Shown: piece by piece, positions 59,300 through 64,000 of the stretch
How positions within the stretch are numbered: the stretch's first letter is position 1
Layout of the letters: each line of letters opens with the position of its first letter
Assembly: GCF_900091615.1 (NCBI RefSeq)
Contig: NZ_FMIA01000002.1
Span: 6,245,001 to 6,309,000 of the forward strand
Reading direction: 5' to 3'
DNA from: Micromonospora yangpuensis
Lineage (GTDB): Bacteria; Actinomycetota; Actinomycetes; Mycobacteriales; Micromonosporaceae
Length of the DNA: 64,000 bases
Made by a program: the position numbers and the translations under genes
Notes under the pieces: model-generated
Seen by the model: only the letters and a program-made list of their open reading frames with translations
Database searches by the model: none
What the model was told of the DNA's origin: nothing

Positions 59300-60607
59300 C
59301 TACTCGTAGCGCAGCGAGTCCACCGGGTCGGCCCGGGCCGCCCGCGCCGCCGGCAGGGTGCCGGCCAGGAAGGCGATCGTCATGACCAGCAGGATGATCG
59401 CCGCGATGGAGAGCGGGTCGAAGGCGATCAGGGTGAGTCCGGGCAGGTCCGCGAGGAACGAATCGGCGAGCATGGAGCTGATCACGGTACCGGCCAGCAT
59501 GGCCAGCGCCGCGCCGACGGCGCTGCCGACGAAGCCGATGAAGGTGGCTTCGAGGCTGAACAGGCCGAACACCCGGCCGCTGCCCATGCCCATCGCCTTC
59601 ATCAGCCCGATCTCGCGGGTACGTTCCTGCACCGACATGAACAGGGTGTTGACGATGCCGAAGCTCGCCGCGAGCAGGGCGATGACGGCGAAGGCGTTGA
59701 GCACCAGGACGATTCCGTCGATGATGCTCTTGAAGGTGCCGAGTTGGTCGTCGACGGTGACCCCGTTGTATCCGGCGTCGGCGAGGCGGCCCTTCAGGGC
59801 GTCGACCTCCTGTTCCGTGGCGTCCGGGTCGAACCAGACGCTGGCCTGGGCGTACCGCTGCGCCTCGGCGGCGGACAAACCGGTGTTCTGGGCGTCGAAG
59901 AGCGTGTCGGTGAGCGTGGCGTTGGGGAGGACACTGGCGCCCTCCGGGGACGCGAAGGACTCCTCGGCCACTCCGACGATCGTCGCCTCGACCACCTGGG
60001 CGGTGCGCTCCGCGTCGGTGATCGCGATCGACACGGTCTGCCCGAGCGCCGCGCCGGCGTCGGCGAAGCCGAGCGGCTCGACGTACGAGGTGGGGAGCAC
60101 GACCTGCGGCTCGGTGGAGGAGTCGTCGGGTTCGGCCCCGGCGGCGAGCTGGATCTGCTGCCCGGCGACGATCCCACCGACGGTGACGACGTACTTCGGG
60201 CCCGTGCCGGCCTGGATGTAGTCGGGCCGGACCGCCTTGCTCGCCTGCACGTCGCGCACGCCGTCGATGGCGGCCAACGAGTCGAGATCCGCCGGGGTGA
60301 GCGCCACGACCGTCTGCCCCGGCGGGCCGGGCTGCGCGGACGCCACGGTGTCCGGGTCGTACTCGACGGGCCCGGAGGAGTTTCCGAAGCCTTCGGAGCC
60401 CTCCGAGGGCTTGACGACGGTCATCACGTCCGAGGCGCCGATGGCGGTCACGGTGTCGTCGATGTAGTCGTTGATGCCGGTGCCGAGCCCGTTCGTCAGG
60501 GTCAGCGTGAACGCGCCGATGAAGATCGCGAGGATGGTCAGCAGGGTACGGGTCTTGGCGCGGAAGGCGTTGCCGGCGGCCGAGCCGACGAGGTCGGAGA
60601 TTTTCAT
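59300..60607 (-). CDS. FtsX/MacB-type ABC transporter permease
   Basis: A 435-residue permease. One N-terminal helix (AKTRTLLTILAIFIGAFTLT), a large extracytoplasmic MacB periplasmic-core domain (about 45-290), then three helices at the C-terminus (GIVLVLNAFAVIALLAASFG; QERTREIGLMKAMGMGSGRV loop; LSIAAIILLVMTIAFLAGTL) and the closing RAARADPVDSLRYE. The family exports lipophilic compounds or works in envelope stress. ATGA overlap with its ATPase. Confidence 0.9.
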   Translation of the reverse strand: MKISDLVGSAAGNAFRAKTRTLLTILAIFIGAFTLTLTNGLGTGINDYIDDTVTAIGASDVMTVVKPSEGSEGFGNSSGPVEYDPDTVASAQPGPPGQTVVALTPADLDSLAAIDGVRDVQASKAVRPDYIQAGTGPKYVVTVGGIVAGQQIQLAAGAEPDDSSTEPQVVLPTSYVEPLGFADAGAALGQTVSIAITDAERTAQVVEATIVGVAEESFASPEGASVLPNATLTDTLFDAQNTGLSAAEAQRYAQASVWFDPDATEQEVDALKGRLADAGYNGVTVDDQLGTFKSIIDGIVLVLNAFAVIALLAASFGIVNTLFMSVQERTREIGLMKAMGMGSGRVFGLFSLEATFIGFVGSAVGAALAMLAGTVISSMLADSFLADLPGLTLIAFDPLSIAAIILLVMTIAFLAGTLPAARAARADPVDSLRYE

Positions 60608-61302
60608 GCCGGCACCGCCACGGTGTCGTCCACCAGCTGACCGTCCCGGACCAGGACGCGGCGGTCGCAGCGCGCGGCCAACTCGTCGTCGTGGGTGACC
60701 ACGATGAGCGTGATGCCGTGCTGCCGGTTGAGGTCGAAGAGAATGTCCTCGACCACCGCGCCGGTGGCGGAGTCGAGATTGCCGGTGGGTTCGTCGGCGA
60801 AGATGACCCGAGGATTGTTCACCAGTGCCCGGGCGATCACCACCCGTTGTTTCTGGCCACCGGAGAGATTCGCGGCCTTGTTCTTCGCCTTGTCGCCGAT
60901 TTCGAGCTGCTCCAGCGCTGCCAGGCCCCGGCGTTTACGTTCGGCACGGCCCACTCCGGCGATTTTCAACGGTAGCGTCACGTTTTCCAGCACCGAGGCG
61001 CCCGGGGTCAGGAAGAACTGCTGGAAGACGAAGCCGAACGTCTTGTTGCGGGTCTCGTTGAGCCGCTTACCACGCAGCGTACGGGTGTCGACACCGCCCA
61101 GGGTGACGGTGCCCGAGGTGGGCGCGTCCAGCAGTGCGAGAATATGCATGAGGGTCGACTTTCCGGACCCGCTCTTACCAAGGATCGCGATGCTCTCACC
61201 ATCGGCGATGTCGACGCTGACGCCCTTCAGGGCGTCGAAGCTGTTCGCCCCGCGACCGTATGTCTTGCGCACGTCCGCGGCCGAGATGATCGGGCTTTCC
61301 AT
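60604..61302 (-). CDS. ABC transporter ATP-binding protein (MacB/LolD type)
   Basis: A 232-residue ATPase: Walker A GKSGSGKST, QQFF, signature LSGGQKQRVVIARAL, Walker B VIFADEPTGNLDS, H-loop VTHD. Motifs match the MacB/LolD group. ATG 61302 with aaggaaccct ahead. Precedes and overlaps the permease gene; divergent from the two-component genes that probably control it. Confidence 0.92.
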   Translation of the reverse strand: MESPIISAADVRKTYGRGANSFDALKGVSVDIADGESIAILGKSGSGKSTLMHILALLDAPTSGTVTLGGVDTRTLRGKRLNETRNKTFGFVFQQFFLTPGASVLENVTLPLKIAGVGRAERKRRGLAALEQLEIGDKAKNKAANLSGGQKQRVVIARALVNNPRVIFADEPTGNLDSATGAVVEDILFDLNRQHGITLIVVTHDDELAARCDRRVLVRDGQLVDDTVAVPA

Positions 61303-61396
61303 AGGGTTCCTTTCGCAGTTCGGCCAGCGGCTGGCTGGCGACTCCATCGTTGCCCTGCACCCACCTCCTCGACGTCCCCCCGCTGCGGATACCCGA

Positions 61397-61414
61397 ATAC
61401 CGCGTTCGCGGTAT
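61397..61414. promoter_or_regulatory. Palindrome between ABC operon and two-component genes
   Basis: ATACCGCG (61397-61404), TT, CGCGGTAT (61407-61414): a perfect 8-bp inverted repeat in the 168-base divergent region. Likely binding site of the LuxR-type response regulator encoded here. Confidence 0.55.
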
Positions 61415-61470
61415 CCCGGTTGCCGCGGAAGGAGTACGCACACCGCCGGGGGGAGCGGCAGAATGAGGCG

Positions 61471-62670
61471 GTGACGTCGACAGCCACCGCGGCGGACCCC
61501 AGGATTCCGCGCCGCAGAGCACCCTGTTGGGTGGGGGACGTCGTCGCCGGGGTGGCCATCGTCGCTGCGGCGTTCACCCCGTTCGACATCGGGGAGTTCC
61601 GGCCGGGCAGTCACGCCGTCACGGCGGTGGTGATCGCCCCGGCCGCGCTGCTACCGCTGCGACGGCGGTGGCCGATCCCGGTGCTCGCCGGCTGCCTCCT
61701 GCTCTACGGCGTCGCGGCGTCCACCGGCATCCTGGCCCCTGGTGCCGTGCTGGCCACGGCGATCGCCCTGTTCCACGTCGCCAACCGGATGGACCGCCGG
61801 ACCACCCTCACCGTGACCTGTGCGACCGTCGTGGCGATGGCCCTGCTCAGCCTGCTGTCGGTGATCGGGAACGTCTTCGATCCCCGGTCCCTGCAGTTCG
61901 CCGTGATGATCGCGTTCGCCGCTGCCGCCGGTGACGCGACCCGGTCCCGACGGGAGTACCTGATCGCCGTCATCGAGCGCGCCGAGCGCGCCGAGCAGAC
62001 CCGTGAGTCGGAGGCCCGCCGGCGGGTGACCGAGGAACGGCTGCGGATCGCGCGTGACCTGCACGACGTCGTCGCCCACCAGATCTCCGTGATCAGCCTC
62101 AACGCCGGGGTGGCCTCGTCCACCCTGCGAACGCGGCCGGAGCGGGCGGAGCAGTCCCTCGGTGTGATCCGAAGCGCCGCCCGGACGGTGCTCACCGAGA
62201 TCGGCGACCTGCTCCGGGTGCTGCGCGCCTCCGACGACGACCCGGCCAACCGGGCAGCCGTCCCACAGCCCGGTCTCGACCAGCTCGACCGGCTGGTCCG
62301 CGGGTTCGTCGAAGCCGGACTCAGCGTCTCGGTACGGACCACGGGAGATCTCTCGACGGTCACCGGCGCCGTCGACGTGGTCGCGTACCGCGTCGTCCAG
62401 GAAGGCCTCACCAACGCGCACAAGCACGGCACCGGGCACCGGGCACACGTCCTGATCGAGCTCGGTGACCAGCAAGTCACGGTGGTCGTCACCAATCCCG
62501 CCCCGCTCGGGGCGGCGGACGACCGGCCGGAGGCGGCATCGGGCGGCCACGGCCTCGTCGGCCTGCGGGAACGCGTCGCCTCCGTCCGCGGCGTCGTGGA
62601 GACCGGGTTGTCGACCAGCGGCTTCCGGCTCGCCGCCTGCCTACCCCTACCGAAAGAGGATCCGCGGTGA
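61471..62670 (+). CDS. NarL-type two-component sensor histidine kinase
   Basis: A 399-residue HisKA_3-type kinase. Four or five membrane helices occupy about 25-150; the dimerisation/phosphoacceptor motif is RIARDLHDVVAHQISVISL; the ATPase region has YRVVQEGLTNAHKHG and GGHGLVGLRERV. GTG 61471 start. GTGA overlap with the response regulator gene. Confidence 0.9.
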   Translation: MTSTATAADPRIPRRRAPCWVGDVVAGVAIVAAAFTPFDIGEFRPGSHAVTAVVIAPAALLPLRRRWPIPVLAGCLLLYGVAASTGILAPGAVLATAIALFHVANRMDRRTTLTVTCATVVAMALLSLLSVIGNVFDPRSLQFAVMIAFAAAAGDATRSRREYLIAVIERAERAEQTRESEARRRVTEERLRIARDLHDVVAHQISVISLNAGVASSTLRTRPERAEQSLGVIRSAARTVLTEIGDLLRVLRASDDDPANRAAVPQPGLDQLDRLVRGFVEAGLSVSVRTTGDLSTVTGAVDVVAYRVVQEGLTNAHKHGTGHRAHVLIELGDQQVTVVVTNPAPLGAADDRPEAASGGHGLVGLRERVASVRGVVETGLSTSGFRLAACLPLPKEDPR

Positions 62671-63362
62671 CGACCGTGCTTGTGGTCGACGACCAGCCAC
62701 TCATCCGTCAGGCCGTGACAGACATCCTGGTCGACCAGGCAGGCATCAGGGTCGTCGGGGAAGCGGTAAACGGCACGGAGGCGGTGGCGCTGGCCGCCTC
62801 GCTCCGCCCCGACGTCGTGTTGATGGACATCCGGATGCCGGAACTCGACGGCATCGGGGCCACCGCCGCGATCTGCGCCGACCCGACGTTGGCCGAGACC
62901 CGGGTGCTCATCCTCACCACCTTCGAGGAGGACGAGTACCTGGTGGCGGCCCTGCGGGCCGGTGCGAGCGGGTTCATCGGCAAGGGCGCGGAGCCCGAGG
63001 AGATCGTCCGGGCCGTACGCGCGGTGCACGCCGGCGACGCGCTGCTCTCGCCGGCTGCCACCCGCAGCCTCATCGAGAAGTACGTGCTGGCCGCCCCCGA
63101 CCTGGCCCTGGCCAGGACGCACCGGCCGAACCCCGCCGCCGAGAAGCTGGAGCAGTTGACCGACCGGGAACGGGAGGTGCTGCTGCTGGTGGCGCGGGGC
63201 CGGTCGAACCAGGAGATCGCCCGGGAACTCGTCATCTCACCGCACACGGCGAAGACCCACGTGAACCGCATCATGGCCAAGCTGTACGCGCACGACCGGG
63301 CCCAGCTGGTCGTGCTCGCCTACGAGAGCGGCCTGCTTCCCGTACCCGGGCAGTCAGCCTGA
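62667..63362 (+). CDS. LuxR/NarL-type response regulator
   Basis: A 231-residue regulator. Receiver domain with acidic pocket (VVDDQPLIR), phosphoacceptor Asp in VLMDIRMPELDG, Thr in ILTTFEED and Lys in IGKGA. C-terminal HTH: LTDREREVLLLVARGRSNQE then IARELVISPHTAKTHVNRIM. Partner of the kinase upstream and probable activator of the divergent ABC genes. Confidence 0.92.
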   Translation: MTTVLVVDDQPLIRQAVTDILVDQAGIRVVGEAVNGTEAVALAASLRPDVVLMDIRMPELDGIGATAAICADPTLAETRVLILTTFEEDEYLVAALRAGASGFIGKGAEPEEIVRAVRAVHAGDALLSPAATRSLIEKYVLAAPDLALARTHRPNPAAEKLEQLTDREREVLLLVARGRSNQEIARELVISPHTAKTHVNRIMAKLYAHDRAQLVVLAYESGLLPVPGQSA

Positions 63363-63450
63363 GTGGCGGCGGGACGCGGGTCGGGCAGCACCGTCCGCCG
63401 GCAGGCGCCGTGACCAGGGACAACCACCCCGCAACAGCACCGCAACACCC

Positions 63451-63480
63451 TTGACATCGATTGGTGTGTCCGGCGACACT
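63451..63480 (+). promoter_or_regulatory. Promoter of the esterase-like gene
   Basis: TTGACA (63451-63456), 18-base spacer, GACACT (63475-63480). Confidence 0.55.
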
Positions 63481-63483
63481 ACC

Positions 63484-63505
63484 GACGCTAATTCGATTTA
63501 GCGTC
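63484..63505. promoter_or_regulatory. Operator overlapping the esterase transcription start
   Basis: GACGCTAA (63484-63491), ttcgat, TTAGCGTC (63498-63505): perfect 8-bp arms right after the -10 element, an ideal repressor position. Confidence 0.65.
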
Positions 63506-63564
63506 CGAACCAGACCAGGAGATCCGCAACCGGCCACGCACCCCCCACAGAGGAGTTCCTTCAG

Positions 63565-64000
63565 TTGAGGACAACGATCGGAAGACGCCGACTCGGGCGC
63601 GCCGTCACGGTGCTCGCCTGCCTGTCCCTCGGCGCGGGCGCCGTCGCCCCCGCTCCGGCCGTCGCCGGCAAACCCCGGCCCGCGACCGCCGAGGGGGCGA
63701 CCGTCACGGCGGACCGCCACTCGCCGACCGGGTACACCGTCACGTTCGTCTACCGCAACCCGAACGCCACCCAGGTACGCCTGGCCGGCGACCTGACCCT
63801 GCTCGACGTCGGCACCGGCACCACCCGGTACCAGCCGGAGGAATGGAAGCCGGGGCGGTACCACGCCGGCGGGACCGAGTTCCTGCGGGACATGACCAGG
63901 GACAAGCGGGGAAACTGGACGGTCTCGCTCCCGCTGCACGCCGGCGGCCTCAGTTACTGGTACCGGGTCTGGGACCCGAGCCGAGGCTGGGAGAACAAGC
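63565..64000 (+). CDS. Secreted esterase-like protein, N-terminal part (cut by window edge)
   Basis: From TTG 63565 (gagga about 10 bases ahead) the frame is open to the window end (145 codons). Signal peptide: RRRLGRAVTVLACLSLGAGA, ending near AVAGK. An Ig-like early-set domain follows (TPTGYTV-type: TGYTVTFVYRNPNATQVRLA, GGLSYWYRVWDP), as at the N-terminus of CE1-type feruloyl/enterochelin-like esterases. The catalytic domain would lie beyond the window, so the assignment rests on the N-terminal domain only. Confidence 0.6.
   Translation, partial: MRTTIGRRRLGRAVTVLACLSLGAGAVAPAPAVAGKPRPATAEGATVTADRHSPTGYTVTFVYRNPNATQVRLAGDLTLLDVGTGTTRYQPEEWKPGRYHAGGTEFLRDMTRDKRGNWTVSLPLHAGGLSYWYRVWDPSRGWENK

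Noticed and set aside
1..64000. tRNA or rRNA genes, insertion sequences, integrases, prophage
   Set aside because: I looked for cloverleaf ends, transposase/integrase motifs and phage proteins by eye and saw none; short tRNA genes could still be missed without a covariance search.

Overview
The window is very GC-rich (about 72%) and uses GTG and TTG starts and 4-bp GTGA/ATGA overlaps throughout. Together with LPXTG/ECF/T-box style regulation and the families present (SCO4848-like, MAB_1171c, SCO0607-like), this points to a filamentous actinomycete, most likely a Micromonosporaceae member such as Micromonospora. It reads as chromosome: there are no phage genes, integrases, transposases, CRISPR arrays or tRNA/rRNA genes that I can see.

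Layout. 0-4 kb: small membrane and SRPBCC genes and a two-gene ABC module (ATPase plus DUF6297-like membrane protein). 4.2-6.3 kb: secreted CBM2-GH5-X2-CBM46 cellulase; a paralogue with identical architecture lies at 57.1-59.2 kb. 6.4-15.9 kb: what looks like a linaridin RiPP cluster. It has a divergent XRE / ImmA-IrrE / MAB_1171c trio, then two 75-residue precursor peptides with a PxxxTP leader motif, an HTTM-alpha/beta-hydrolase fusion (CypH-like), an SdpA/CypL-like small membrane protein, a methyltransferase (CypM-like), an ABC exporter and an FAD oxidoreductase. 16-19 kb: SanA/YdcF-like protein, dispersed palindromic repeats, a broken methyltransferase and a TetR regulator. 19.4-26.4 kb: an overlapping operon of Hsp70-like, dynamin-like, GrpE-like and dynamin-like genes, facing a membrane-tailed nucleosidase. 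26.5-28.2 kb: Zur-type locus with a CobW-like protein, a deleted rpmB copy and zinc-free bL33. 28.3-38 kb: GH11 xylanase, secreted repeat protein, subtilase, an ECF sigma factor fused to a membrane tail, and two CNNM/hemolysin-type proteins.

A striking structural signal: the N-terminal two thirds of a methyltransferase lie at 17.4-18.0 kb on the minus strand and the missing C-terminal third at 37.97-38.17 kb on the plus strand. Each break carries an inverted copy of the same 28-bp sequence. Flipping the intervening 20.6 kb restores one gene, so this is a chromosomal inversion (or a misassembly).

38.3-40.7 kb: MarR regulator and ABC exporter sharing an operator. 40.8-49.0 kb: a cobalamin riboswitch followed by a seven-gene block. 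It contains two prenyltransferase-fold (transcobalamin alpha-like) proteins, two DUF4430 (transcobalamin beta-like) proteins, and a complete ECF transporter (T, fused A-A', S): a bacterial intrinsic-factor-like B12 capture and uptake system. 49-51 kb: decayed GntR remnant, AbiEii-type toxin-antitoxin pair, superoxide dismutase. 51.7-56.2 kb: yybP-ykoY (Mn) riboswitch with a TerC protein, then a T-box leader with type-2 ileS. 59.3-63.4 kb: FtsX/MacB-type ABC transporter and a divergent NarL-type two-component system. The right edge cuts a secreted esterase-like gene.
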